This document shows positions 52,207-59,899 of a stretch of DNA of 64,000 nt, one piece after another (position 1 is the stretch's first letter; every line of letters begins with the position of its first letter). A program made the translations under genes and the position numbers. The DNA comes from PWQG01 sp050486205 (GTDB lineage Bacteria > Pseudomonadota > Gammaproteobacteria > Pseudomonadales > Pseudohongiellaceae), in NCBI GenBank assembly GCA_050486205.1, contig JBJHCW010000007.1:1-64000 (forward strand), in the 5' to 3' direction. The notes below the pieces were generated by a model. It was given only the letters and a program-made list of their open reading frames with translations, had not been told where the DNA came from and did no database searches.

Positions 52207-52891
52207 TAGCGGGACGACCGGGGCCACGGAACTCGATGCGGTGGCCGGTCAGGTTTTCTACCGTGCGAGTGAAGTTCCGGTTGCCAGTGAGTTGATTGCG
52301 ACGCACAGCGGCTTGAAGAAACCGTTGCTCCCGTTCCGCCTGTACATGATCGAGAATGAAGTCGCGATACGCCCGCTGTCTCTCGGGTAATGTGTTGCCC
52401 ATTGCGCGGTAGCAATGGTCGGTATCCAGCCACGAAATTTTTGCGAGTCCGGTGCGGGCGCGGTAGCTCGAGAATTCGTAATGGGCCGGGTCGGTGACCA
52501 TGCACGCTTTCACCGGGTTGAGTTCAATATAGCGCATACAGCTGAGCATGTAGTTTTTCGAGTCTACCGCGCTGATGTGGTAGCGCCCATCCCAGAGTGA
52601 GCCGGTGCGTCCTTCCATCCTGTTGACCAGGCGGGTCTGGCGTGCGGCCAGTCGTTTCATCATTTCGCCAACTGCTTTCGTGTCGTCATTGGTACCGATG
52701 AGCAGATGGATATGATTGGTCATCAGACAATAGCTGTAGACTTTGATGCCGAGCAGGGATTTGCATTCGGCAAGGTTTTTCAGGTAGTACCGGAAGTCGA
52801 TGCGGTTTCGGAACACCGTGCTGCGGTTATGTCCGCGCTGGACAATGTGATGAGGCATCTGTGCCAGGATGACGCGCGCTGTTCTGGCCAT
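52181..52891 (-). CDS. REP-associated tyrosine transposase (RAYT, Y1_Tnp)
   Basis: 236 residues of the IS200/IS605-like Y1 transposase family, long RAYT type. The HUH motif is NHIHLLI (His60, His62) and the single catalytic tyrosine is Tyr121 in CMRYIELNPVKA. YSYCLMTNH and GSLWDGRYHISAVDS are family motifs. It is intact. ATG 52891 has AAGGA eight bases upstream. Enzymes of this type mobilise short palindromic REP sequences. A repeat pair begins 46 bases beyond the start codon, so it is a plausible agent for the GGGGACAG repeats in this window. Confidence 0.93.
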   Translation of the reverse strand: MARTARVILAQMPHHIVQRGHNRSTVFRNRIDFRYYLKNLAECKSLLGIKVYSYCLMTNHIHLLIGTNDDTKAVGEMMKRLAARQTRLVNRMEGRTGSLWDGRYHISAVDSKNYMLSCMRYIELNPVKACMVTDPAHYEFSSYRARTGLAKISWLDTDHCYRAMGNTLPERQRAYRDFILDHVQAEREQRFLQAAVRRNQLTGNRNFTRTVENLTGHRIEFRGPGRPAITRHPQQA

Positions 52892-52936
52892 GTGACAGTC
52901 CTTCGCGGTTGGTGTTCAGCAATAACAGTCGTATAA

Positions 52937-53067
52937 GAAAAGGGACAGATTTATTTCCTGACACGCCAGGTTATAGCACTGATTCCTTTTTTCGCCACAC
53001 CACGATTCCTGTTGAAGAAAAATCGCAGCAAATTTACGCAATCTCTGTCGGAAAATAAATCTGTCCC
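52937..53067. repeat. Dispersed GGGGACAG repeat, pair next to the transposase gene
   Basis: A plus copy (52937-52958) and a minus copy (53050-53067), both with one G/C fewer in the run (GGGACAG/CTGTCCC). About 90 A+T-rich bases lie between. The two members share the same variant, so they probably arose together. Confidence 0.85.
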
Positions 53068-53100
53068 AATTTCCGACAAAGCTGTGCCAAACTATACCTA

Positions 53101-53122
53101 AATTAAATCTGTCCCCTTTTTA
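53101..53122 (-). repeat. Dispersed GGGGACAG repeat, single minus copy before the sigma-factor gene
   Basis: A minus copy starting AATTAAATCTGTCCCC, ending 15 bases before the sigma-factor start codon. The intervening bases are nearly all A and T. It occupies the place where a ribosome binding site would be expected. Confidence 0.85.
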
Positions 53123-53136
53123 TTTTTAACTTTTTT

Positions 53137-53709
53137 ATGCTTGTAAGGATATTCCGCAATCTGGCTTCGCCCCGGCATCGATTCACTGCGCTGCTGAGCC
53201 CGCACATTGACATCATGTACCGTATGGCGTGGCGCTGGACCGGCTCCGAGGCAGACGCTGAGGACATTGTTCAGGATGTGCTCATCCGCCTGGTCGATCG
53301 GGTGGAGGAGATGGAAGAACTCGATCAGTTGCGTCCCTGGCTGCTGAAGATTCTCTACCGTCGTTATGTGGACCACTACCGTAGCCGCCAGCGCTCGCCG
53401 CTCAAATATCAGTCGGAAATGCCCGATACGGACAGCTCTGATGATGACCAATCCACGGGTAGCCTGCTTTTGGAGAAGTACCCGGATCACCGCGATCACA
53501 TCCAGTCGCTGCAACTTGAGCAGACCCTGCAGGCCGCACTGGAGCAACTCGATGAGGATCAACGAGCAGTCATCATGTTGCATGATGTGGAAGGTTATAC
53601 CGCTGTGGAGGCTGCGGAAATACTGGATACCAGCCCGGGTACTGTGAAGTCCCGCCTGCACCGGGCAAGGAAAAAAATGAAAAAATATATGGAAGCGGGA
53701 ACCTTTTGA
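53137..53709 (+). CDS. ECF-type RNA polymerase sigma factor
   Basis: 190 residues. Region 2 (about 15-85) reads DIMYRMAWRWTGSEADAEDIVQDVLIRLVD, including the -10 recognition helix. Region 4 (about 124-182) ends with the helix-turn-helix YTAVEAAEILDTSPGTVKSRLHRARKKMKKYM. The linker is acidic (MPDTDSSDDD). No region 1.1 or 3, hence ECF class. It opens a same-strand series whose next gene encodes the anti-sigma factor. No Shine-Dalgarno sequence precedes ATG 53137, because the A+T tract and a repeat copy occupy that space; translation may be weak. Confidence 0.93.
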   Translation: MLVRIFRNLASPRHRFTALLSPHIDIMYRMAWRWTGSEADAEDIVQDVLIRLVDRVEEMEELDQLRPWLLKILYRRYVDHYRSRQRSPLKYQSEMPDTDSSDDDQSTGSLLLEKYPDHRDHIQSLQLEQTLQAALEQLDEDQRAVIMLHDVEGYTAVEAAEILDTSPGTVKSRLHRARKKMKKYMEAGTF

Positions 53710-53745
53710 CCATTTCGATCGTGTCAGGAAGCAAGGAGATCAGCC

Positions 53746-54411
53746 ATGCAATGCAATGACGTCAGAAAACAACTGCAGACTACGGAGAATCTGTCGCTAC
53801 GATCGCTCCCCGAAGAGCTGCAGTCGCATCTGGCAGATTGCGCCGGCTGTCAGGAATACGCCGAGGATCTGCAATACAGGGTTCTGCTGCGTGACCTGCC
53901 GGCGCCAGCGCCCCGCAACGGATTTGCACGAGAAGCGCTGGATAAGGCATGGGCTGCCAGGGAAGGCGGCAGAACCCCGCTCCGGTTCGGTACAGGGTGG
54001 GCGCTGGCTTCGGCCTTCGCGCTGGTACTGGGCCTGGGTGTGGTGCTGAATCTTCCGGGGCCGGCCACTACGCCAGTAAGCACAGGGCAACCCGTGCAGA
54101 TGGTAGAAGTGGCACCTTACTCGGTCCGTAATGTGGATCTGTTGATGGTAAGCGCGCAAGCCTTGCCGGATGCGTGGATCACTCTGGAGTTGGGGGACAA
54201 CGTGTCTCTTGAAGGGTATCCGGGCCATGACAGAATCCGCTGGGCGGCACCGATAGTGGCAGGCAACAATCAGTTGACCCTGCCCGTGCAGCTCCGGGGT
54301 GACAGCGATGGCAGCATCGTCGTCGAAGTAGAATCCGGCGACTCGCGAAAGCAGATGCTGTTGACCGTGCAAGCGACGTCCCCGTCCATTGCACAGGTCG
54401 CCATGATCTGA
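53746..54411 (+). CDS. Zinc-finger anti-sigma factor, membrane-spanning
   Basis: 221 residues. The N-terminal cytoplasmic domain (1-80) has Cys3, His28, Cys32 and Cys35 in the zf-HC2 pattern (HLADCAGC) typical of RsrA/RseA-like anti-sigma factors. One transmembrane helix (about 84-104, WALASAFALVLGLGVVLNL) leads to a periplasmic domain of beta-rich character (ITLELGDNVSLEGYPGHDRIRWAAP, SDGSIVVEVESGDS). It should hold the sigma factor of the preceding gene (36-base gap) at the membrane until an envelope signal releases it. AAGGAG precedes the ATG. Confidence 0.88.
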   Translation: MQCNDVRKQLQTTENLSLRSLPEELQSHLADCAGCQEYAEDLQYRVLLRDLPAPAPRNGFAREALDKAWAAREGGRTPLRFGTGWALASAFALVLGLGVVLNLPGPATTPVSTGQPVQMVEVAPYSVRNVDLLMVSAQALPDAWITLELGDNVSLEGYPGHDRIRWAAPIVAGNNQLTLPVQLRGDSDGSIVVEVESGDSRKQMLLTVQATSPSIAQVAMI

Positions 54412-54439
54412 AATGTAAACTGACACGAGGAGTCAAACA

Positions 54440-55369
54440 ATGCGCACCATAAACAGCAAACAATCTGAAAACGCACTGAAGAAAACAGTCCTTTCAGTTG
54501 CTATCGCCTCCGCCTGCCTGTACGGCGCAGCTGTGTCCGCGCAAACCGCAATGGAAGCCAATACAACAGGTCTGGTGTCCTCTGCGGCCAGCGCTACAGC
54601 CGGCGAGTACAATGTGAGCACAGGCGCCAATGCGGGTGCCAGTGCAAACATTCAAGGCAGTGCTGACCACAACGAAGTAGTGGACGTAATGTCGGACAAT
54701 GTTAGCCGGAGCGCGAACGCCGGACTCGAAACGGCTGCGCAGGCATCGGGCACCGTACGGCGCGCCGGAGAAAGCATGATCGAGGCCGGTAGCAACGAAG
54801 CCGGCCGGTCTGTCAGCGCAGACGGAAACGCCAGCGGTACACTTGACGCGGTAGTCGCAGGCTACAGCGAAGACGGTGTCTCGCTTGATGTTGGTGCCAT
54901 CGGGGAAGGTGCCTTGAGCGTCAATATCCAGCCTACTGATATTGAAGGTATGGTGGATGTGTTCGCCGATGAATCCGCCAACGTCGGCGCCGAACTGCAA
55001 AGCAGTGCGTCGACCCTGATGCAGACAGGCGTGGATGGCACGAATGATACGGTCGCTGGCATTAGCGGCGCGGTTGGTTTGCAGGGTGAAATTGAAGCTC
55101 ATGCGGATGCCAGTCTGCAAGAAAGTATCAGTTCGGACGTTCAGTCCACTGCTGATGCCGCAGTAAGCGTGGCGACCGAAACAGCTGAAGATACAGCAAA
55201 TACAGTAGTTGAAACCAGCGCTGAAGTAGCGGCCGAGGTTCGTGCTGAAGCGGAGTCCGCGATTGACAGCACCCAGGAGCTGGTCTCGGACACTGCCAAC
55301 AGCGTGGAAGCCGACGCTGACTTTGCTGCTGAACTGACCTCTGAGCTGACTGCCGGTGTCAACTTCTGA
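54440..55369 (+). CDS. Secreted Ala/Ser/Glu-rich low-complexity protein, unknown
   Basis: 309 residues with a clear signal peptide (cleavage likely after AVSA, residue 34). Mature composition is dominated by Ala, Ser, Glu, Asp, Thr and Val, with almost no aromatics, no Cys after the signal, and few Lys. The first half resembles repetitive beta-forming sequence (SADGNASGTLDAVVAGYSEDGVSLDVGAIGEGALSVNI), the second an acidic helical rod (ATETAEDTANTVVETSAEVAAEVRAEAESAID). It ends TAGVNF. No family recognised. It is 28 bases after the anti-sigma gene, so probably controlled by the sigma factor. Candidate surface or matrix component. Confidence 0.75.
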   Translation: MRTINSKQSENALKKTVLSVAIASACLYGAAVSAQTAMEANTTGLVSSAASATAGEYNVSTGANAGASANIQGSADHNEVVDVMSDNVSRSANAGLETAAQASGTVRRAGESMIEAGSNEAGRSVSADGNASGTLDAVVAGYSEDGVSLDVGAIGEGALSVNIQPTDIEGMVDVFADESANVGAELQSSASTLMQTGVDGTNDTVAGISGAVGLQGEIEAHADASLQESISSDVQSTADAAVSVATETAEDTANTVVETSAEVAAEVRAEAESAIDSTQELVSDTANSVEADADFAAELTSELTAGVNF

Positions 55370-55387
55370 TAACGGTCTGCAGCCGAG

Positions 55388-55449
55388 GTCATTGGCGTCA
55401 GTTCAAGCCAATGACAGTCCGGGTGGCCTGGTCTGACAGGTCACCCGGA
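55388..55449 (+). other. Two tandem hairpins between the two secreted-protein genes
   Basis: GTCATTGGC (55388-55396)/GCCAATGAC (55407-55415) is a perfect 9-bp stem. Three bases later TCCGGGTGGCCTG and CAGGTCACCCGGA (55418-55430, 55437-55449) form a 13-base stem with one mismatch and a six-base loop. There is no T-run. They may stabilise the upstream message, act as a partial terminator, or bind a regulator. Confidence 0.6.
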
Positions 55450-55495
55450 TCTTCTGAGCACGATAGATTCTGAATGTCTGATAATGGAGAGGGTC

Positions 55496-56305
55496 ATGAA
55501 GTCAGGGAAACGCTTGTTGTTGCCGTTGGCAGTATCGGCCGTTATGGCTGGCGCGAACACCCTTGCGCAGCCGTCTGCTGAACTCGATATCACGATCACG
55601 GTAATGGAAGAGGGTGAGACCCCGGCGGGTTTTATCAATCGGATCGAGCTGCCGCCACTGGATGCGCTGCCTGATGTGGCGCCTTCCGGCTCACCGCTAC
55701 CCGCGGAACCTGATGCGACCGTCACGCTTCCGGAAGAGAGCATTCAGGAGACGCTTGATTCGGCAGGGGACCTGGCTGATGACGCTGCCGAAGTGGTAAC
55801 GGATGCCATACGCGAGGTCATCAGTATTGAAGGGACAGCCGACGCAGTAGAAGGGTTGTTGCCGCCACCGGTTGTGGACATCCTGGATCAGGATGGGTCA
55901 CTGCAGGACAATATTGGTGATCTGCTGGATCCGGTGGAGGACATTCCCGGCGAAATTGTTGATGGCATCGACCCGCCCGTTGATGACGTGATTGATGACA
56001 TCGGTGATGTGGTTGATGGCGTAATTGATGACGTAGATGACATTGGTGACTCGGTCGACGATACGGTCGGCGATATTGCAGACAACGTGGACGACACTGT
56101 TGACGACGTTGTGGATGACGTTGTGGATGACGTTGTGGATGATATAGGTGATGTTGTAGATGACGTCGCCGACAGTGTGGCGGACGATGCAGTTGATGAT
56201 GCTAGTGATGGCGTGATTGATGGCGTGATTGATGATGTGATTGATGATGTGATTGATGATGGTACAGATGACGCGATAGACGACATCACAGATTCTGTGT
56301 TCTAG
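55496..56305 (+). CDS. Secreted Asp-rich tandem-repeat protein, unknown
   Basis: 269 residues with a signal peptide (ending ANTLAQP). A Pro-containing N-terminal part (about 30-115) is followed by about 120 residues built of four-residue units of the form V/I-D-D-V/I (VDDVVDDVVDDVVDDIGDV, VIDDVIDDVIDD). Asp exceeds a third of this region, there are almost no basic residues, and it ends ITDSVF. The repeats are encoded by 12-base tandem units, so length may vary between strains. It could bind divalent cations or form an extended acidic surface. GGAG lies six bases before ATG 55496; ATG 55484 lacks a site. No known family. Confidence 0.8.
   Translation: MKSGKRLLLPLAVSAVMAGANTLAQPSAELDITITVMEEGETPAGFINRIELPPLDALPDVAPSGSPLPAEPDATVTLPEESIQETLDSAGDLADDAAEVVTDAIREVISIEGTADAVEGLLPPPVVDILDQDGSLQDNIGDLLDPVEDIPGEIVDGIDPPVDDVIDDIGDVVDGVIDDVDDIGDSVDDTVGDIADNVDDTVDDVVDDVVDDVVDDIGDVVDDVADSVADDAVDDASDGVIDGVIDDVIDDVIDDGTDDAIDDITDSVF
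56108..56260 (+). repeat. 12-base tandem repeats within the Asp-rich gene
   Basis: GTTGTGGATGAC occurs at 56108-56119 and 56120-56131 and with one change at 56132-56143. GTGATTGATGAT occurs three times exactly at 56225-56260, preceded by a GGC-ending variant at 56213-56224. Each unit adds four residues (VVDD or VIDD), so slippage keeps the reading frame. Confidence 0.92.
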
Positions 56306-56380
56306 CTGGGTCTGCCGCTGCGGGCCAATGCATGGATCACGTATTTGAAAGCAACATCAATCAGTTCAAGGAGAGGCATC

Positions 56381-57742
56381 ATGTCTCACAATAAAGGAGT
56401 GAAGTTTACAGTGAAGTTGGTGGCGATGTCGTTCACCATTGGCGCAAGCGCGCTGGTCGTTGCGCAGCTGCCGCCATCGCGCGCCGGTGTCAATGCTTTC
56501 AATGAGGGAGAGTATGCCCAGGCGCTGGAGTACTTTCGGCAGGCCGAACAGGCAGGCAATGAGGCACTTTCCCTGCAATACAATATCGCAGTCAGCCTTT
56601 ACCGCCTGGGCCAGTATTCCGAGGCTCGCGAACGCTTTCTTCTGTTGGGTGAGCATGACGACTGGCGGGTACTGACTACCTATAATCTTGGCTTGGTGGC
56701 TGAATCCCTGGGTAATGACTCCCTGGCTCGGGATTACTTTCTGCAATCGGTAGCTCAGGAAGAGCACGAGCGTGTGCGGGAGGCCGCGTCACGGAAGCTG
56801 GAAGCAATGGACAGGCGCCAACAGACGGCTGATCGAGGATCAATGACATCAAGTCAGGAGCCTGGTAGCCCACAAAGATGGGCAGCAATTGCCAGGCTGA
56901 CCGGGGGATGGGACTCCAATGCCAGCAGTCTCGCCGACGATCTGCTGGACGATCGCGCACGAGCTGATGATCTTTACTCCGAGCAGTTGTTGTATGGGCA
57001 TTTGCAGGCAAGCGGCCGCGCGCGGGATGGCATGCGAGTCTATGGAATGTTGTTCAATCGCGGTTTTCATGACTTTTCTCATCTCAACAGTCAGGTGCTT
57101 AGCCTGGGCGGTGTGTTTGAGGTGCCAGTGGGTGCATACCGGACCGAAGCTGGTATACGCATGAATGTTACGCAGCTGGACGGCTCGCGCGTTGCCGAGC
57201 AGTACCAGATCCATGCAGGTGCGGCGCGTGATTTTTCCTTCGGTACCGTTGGTGCTAGTCACGCGTTTGCCAGGTTTGAGGCCGGCCCGCGTTTCAGCCA
57301 GATACAGGGTTATCAGAATAGAACGGAGCTGGACTGGCGCAACCGCATTGACAATCTGTCGGTTCGGTTGAGGTATCGCTTTGAGCTCAATGATCGGCAG
57401 GACCTGCAGCGTAACGGAGCATTTGCCAGTTACTCGCCCACGCGCCATGGCTTGATGCTCGATCTGCGTAATCATCTGACGCCATCATTGAGTTCAGGGG
57501 TCCGTGTCGAGCACCTGAGCAGCCGTTACGATGGTACCAATCGATTGCGCGACACCAATGGCGAGGTCAGGGAGCGTGGTCGCCGTACGCGGCAAAATCG
57601 CATGACGGCGGATGTGGACTACCGCTTGGGTGGCAGCTGGCGCCTTCGTGGTGAGTACCAGTTCACGGATCAGCGTGACAATTTTGCGCTTTATACCTAC
57701 GACAAACACCGGGTCAGTGCCACAGTGGAGTATCGCTGGTAA
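56381..57742 (+). CDS. TPR plus outer-membrane beta-barrel protein (Slam/DUF560-like layout)
   Basis: 453 residues. After a signal peptide (ending ALVVAQLPP) come three or four tetratricopeptide units (about 35-150; FNEGEYAQALEYFRQAEQAGNEA, YRLGQYSEARERFLLLGEHDD, ESLGNDSLARDYFLQ). Beyond a linker with ARLTGGWDSNASSL lies a barrel of about 280 residues with alternating-residue strands, ending HRVSATVEYRW with a terminal aromatic. TPR-then-barrel is the layout of Slam-type exporters of surface lipoproteins and of glycan exporters, though no close match is claimed. AAGGAG precedes ATG 56381. As the last gene of the sigma-factor cluster it could export or anchor the two low-complexity proteins. 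Confidence 0.8.
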   Translation: MSHNKGVKFTVKLVAMSFTIGASALVVAQLPPSRAGVNAFNEGEYAQALEYFRQAEQAGNEALSLQYNIAVSLYRLGQYSEARERFLLLGEHDDWRVLTTYNLGLVAESLGNDSLARDYFLQSVAQEEHERVREAASRKLEAMDRRQQTADRGSMTSSQEPGSPQRWAAIARLTGGWDSNASSLADDLLDDRARADDLYSEQLLYGHLQASGRARDGMRVYGMLFNRGFHDFSHLNSQVLSLGGVFEVPVGAYRTEAGIRMNVTQLDGSRVAEQYQIHAGAARDFSFGTVGASHAFARFEAGPRFSQIQGYQNRTELDWRNRIDNLSVRLRYRFELNDRQDLQRNGAFASYSPTRHGLMLDLRNHLTPSLSSGVRVEHLSSRYDGTNRLRDTNGEVRERGRRTRQNRMTADVDYRLGGSWRLRGEYQFTDQRDNFALYTYDKHRVSATVEYRW

Positions 57743-57756
57743 ACAGCGGACAGGTT

Positions 57757-58710
57757 TCACTCTTCCAGTCGCGCCGCCATTTCTCCCGCGGCGCGCACCA
57801 GGGCGTCCACGATTCCGGGTTCACTGGAGGCGTGGCCTGCATCGCGGATAATCCGCAGCTCCGCGTCTGGCCACGCCTGTTGCAAAGCCAGGGCGTTGTC
57901 CAGCGGGCAAATGACGTCGTATCGGCCGTGCACAATAATGCCGGGAATGCCGGTCAGGCGATCTGCGTTCTGCACGATCTGGTCTTCAGCCATGAACGAG
58001 TCGTTGATGAAGTAATGTGCCTCGATGCGTGCCAGTGACAGGGCCCGGTGGGGTTCTGCAAAACTGTCCACAAACTCGGTATTGGGCCGCAATGTCGCGC
58101 AGCGTCCCTCCCAGGTGGACCAGGCTTTGGCAGCGCCCATGCGCTCGATTTCGTTGTTGCTGGTCAACAGCTTGTAGTAAGCATTGATCACGTCGCCGCG
58201 CTCGGTTTCTGGCACTGGTGCGATGAAGTCTTGCCAGTAGTCTGGAAAGATCCGACTTGTACCTTCCTGATAGAACCAGTGCAGATCGCGTTTTCGACAC
58301 AGGAAAATGCCTCTAAGTATGAGGCCCAGGACCTGTTTGGGCCAGGTTTGGGCATAAACCAGGCTGAGGGTGGATCCCCATGAGCCGCCGAACAATAGCC
58401 AGCGATCGATACCGAGTTCCTGGCGGATGCGTTCCATGTCCTCGACCAGCCGGGGTGTACTGTTATGCTCCAGGTTGGCGTGAGGGGTGGAGTGGCCGGC
58501 GCCGCGCTGGTCAAACAGAATGATGCGGTAGATGCCCGGATCGAAGAAGCGCCGGTCGTTGGCGGAACAGCCGGCGCCTGGGCCGCCGTGCACAAACAGC
58601 ACGGGAATACCGTCGGGATTGCCTGATTCCTCCACGTAGATCCGGTGTGGTGGGTCCACGGCGATCGTGTGCGTGCGGTTGGGCGTTATGGGCGGGTAGG
58701 CTTGCAACAT
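57757..58710 (-). CDS. pip: Proline iminopeptidase (prolyl aminopeptidase, S33)
   Basis: 317 residues. HGGPGAG at 41-47 is the oxyanion region, DQRGAGHSTPHANLEHNST the family signature, and GGSWGS (Ser110) the nucleophile elbow. Acid and His lie in GRYDVICP and DAGHASSE. These match proline iminopeptidases, which remove N-terminal proline from peptides. ATG 58710 begins the family N-terminus; the frame runs on upstream through a repeat copy, where it reads KGTDLFF and KNKSVPFF, which is not real coding sequence. The start is separated from the next divergent gene by a repeat pair. Confidence 0.93.
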   Translation of the reverse strand: MLQAYPPITPNRTHTIAVDPPHRIYVEESGNPDGIPVLFVHGGPGAGCSANDRRFFDPGIYRIILFDQRGAGHSTPHANLEHNSTPRLVEDMERIRQELGIDRWLLFGGSWGSTLSLVYAQTWPKQVLGLILRGIFLCRKRDLHWFYQEGTSRIFPDYWQDFIAPVPETERGDVINAYYKLLTSNNEIERMGAAKAWSTWEGRCATLRPNTEFVDSFAEPHRALSLARIEAHYFINDSFMAEDQIVQNADRLTGIPGIIVHGRYDVICPLDNALALQQAWPDAELRIIRDAGHASSEPGIVDALVRAAGEMAARLEE

Positions 58711-58725
58711 GGTGGTCACCGCGGT

Positions 58726-58850
58726 AAAAAAGGGGACAGATTTATTTTTCCTGATAGTGCATTCTGTCACCAGTCGCGACGCCGGTAAAGCGCCAGCCTG
58801 CGGCGGATGGGCATGTGCGTTCCGGAAAAATAAATCTGTCCCCTTTTTTT
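58726..58850. repeat. Dispersed GGGGACAG repeat, wide inverted pair between divergent genes
   Basis: A plus copy (58726-58750) and a minus copy (58824-58850) with 73 bases between. Pip and the aldo/keto reductase genes diverge from it, so both promoters must lie in or between the repeat arms. Confidence 0.92.
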
Positions 58851-58874
58851 GAAGCCGCTGCACAAGGAGCAAAA

Positions 58875-59894
58875 ATGAAGTACCGATACGTCGGAAAGAG
58901 CGGGCTGCGGGTCAGTCCCATCTGTATGGGCACCATGAGCTTTGGTACCTGGAGTGACGAGAAGGAATCCTTCCGCATACTGGACAAAGCCTACGAGCGC
59001 GGCATCAATTTCTACGACACGGCTGAGATCTATCCTGTGCCGCCACATCGCAAGACAGTGGGCGACACCGAGACCATATTTGGTAAATGGATAAAGACCC
59101 GCAACCGTGATGCACTGATCATCGCCACCAAAGTGGCCGGCGCGGCCTCGGGCTGGTTTGTGCCGCCGGTGCGGTACGGTCTCACCGCCATTGACCGGCA
59201 TCACATCGAGCGAGCGGTGGAAGGCAGTCTCAAGCGGATGGGCATTGATTATATCGACCTGTATCAGGTGCACTGGCCCGACACTGTTGTGCCTATGGAG
59301 GAGTCCATGGCAGCGCTTGACAGTCTGGTGCAAAGCGGCAAAGTGCGATACCTGGGCACTTCCAACGAATCAGCGTATGGGCTAACCAAGTCCAACACCA
59401 TAGCCGATTACGAGGGGTTGGCACGATTCCAGTCCATCCAGAACAACTTTTCTCTGCTCAATCCTCGCTTCTTCGACGAACTGGCCACGGTGTGCCGACG
59501 CGAGAATGTGTCGCTGTTACCGTATTCACCAATTGGCGGAGGTGTGCTCAGTGGCAAGTACAACGATGGCAAGGAGCCCGAGAATGCCCGCTTTTCCGAG
59601 TACCTGAAGCTGGAGAATCCGCGCCAGCGTCAGATGCGTGACCGTTTTGTCAATGATGCCACCCTGGCGGCTACCGCGCGTTACCTGGGCATCGCCCGCG
59701 AGGCGGGCATGTCACCGGTGACCCTGGCCACGGCCTGGAGCATGAATTTCGACTTTGTAGCCTCAACCATCATCGGTGCCCGCACCGCCCGTCAACTGGA
59801 CGAGTCCCTGGCAGCGCTGGATGTCTCGCTGGACGATGAGATGATGCAGGCCTGCCGGGCTGTACACAAGTCCATTCCCTACCCCATGGGCTGA
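58875..59894 (+). CDS. Aldo/keto reductase, Tas-like
   Basis: 339 residues. The catalytic tetrad of the superfamily is visible: Asp and Tyr in FYDTAEIYPVPP, Lys in IIATKVAG, His in YQVHWPD. AEIYPVPPHRKTVGDTETIFGKW and the ending VHKSIPYPMG match E. coli Tas closely (AEMYPVPP...HQVYTYPAP), placing it in that NADPH-dependent group. Tas suppresses a tyrosine auxotrophy in E. coli; the true substrate is unknown. AAGGAG precedes ATG 58875. The frame extends into the repeat upstream (KINLSPFF), which is not coding. Confidence 0.92.
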   Translation: MKYRYVGKSGLRVSPICMGTMSFGTWSDEKESFRILDKAYERGINFYDTAEIYPVPPHRKTVGDTETIFGKWIKTRNRDALIIATKVAGAASGWFVPPVRYGLTAIDRHHIERAVEGSLKRMGIDYIDLYQVHWPDTVVPMEESMAALDSLVQSGKVRYLGTSNESAYGLTKSNTIADYEGLARFQSIQNNFSLLNPRFFDELATVCRRENVSLLPYSPIGGGVLSGKYNDGKEPENARFSEYLKLENPRQRQMRDRFVNDATLAATARYLGIAREAGMSPVTLATAWSMNFDFVASTIIGARTARQLDESLAALDVSLDDEMMQACRAVHKSIPYPMG

Positions 59895-59899
59895 GTGTC

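Noticed and set aside
55484..55495. Earlier start (ATG 55484) for the Asp-rich protein
   Set aside because: No ribosome binding site precedes it, whereas ATG 55496 has GGAG six bases upstream and directly starts the signal peptide.
56108..56260. CRISPR-like or minisatellite array
   Set aside because: Units are contiguous 12-mers in frame within a gene, with no unique spacers, so this is coding tandem repeat.
58710..58872. N-terminal extension of the proline iminopeptidase frame
   Set aside because: The extension is translated repeat DNA (KGTDLFF, KNKSVPFF); the family N-terminus begins at ATG 58710.
58815..58874. N-terminal extension of the aldo/keto reductase frame
   Set aside because: It reads KINLSPFF from a repeat copy; ATG 58875 has AAGGAG and starts the family sequence.
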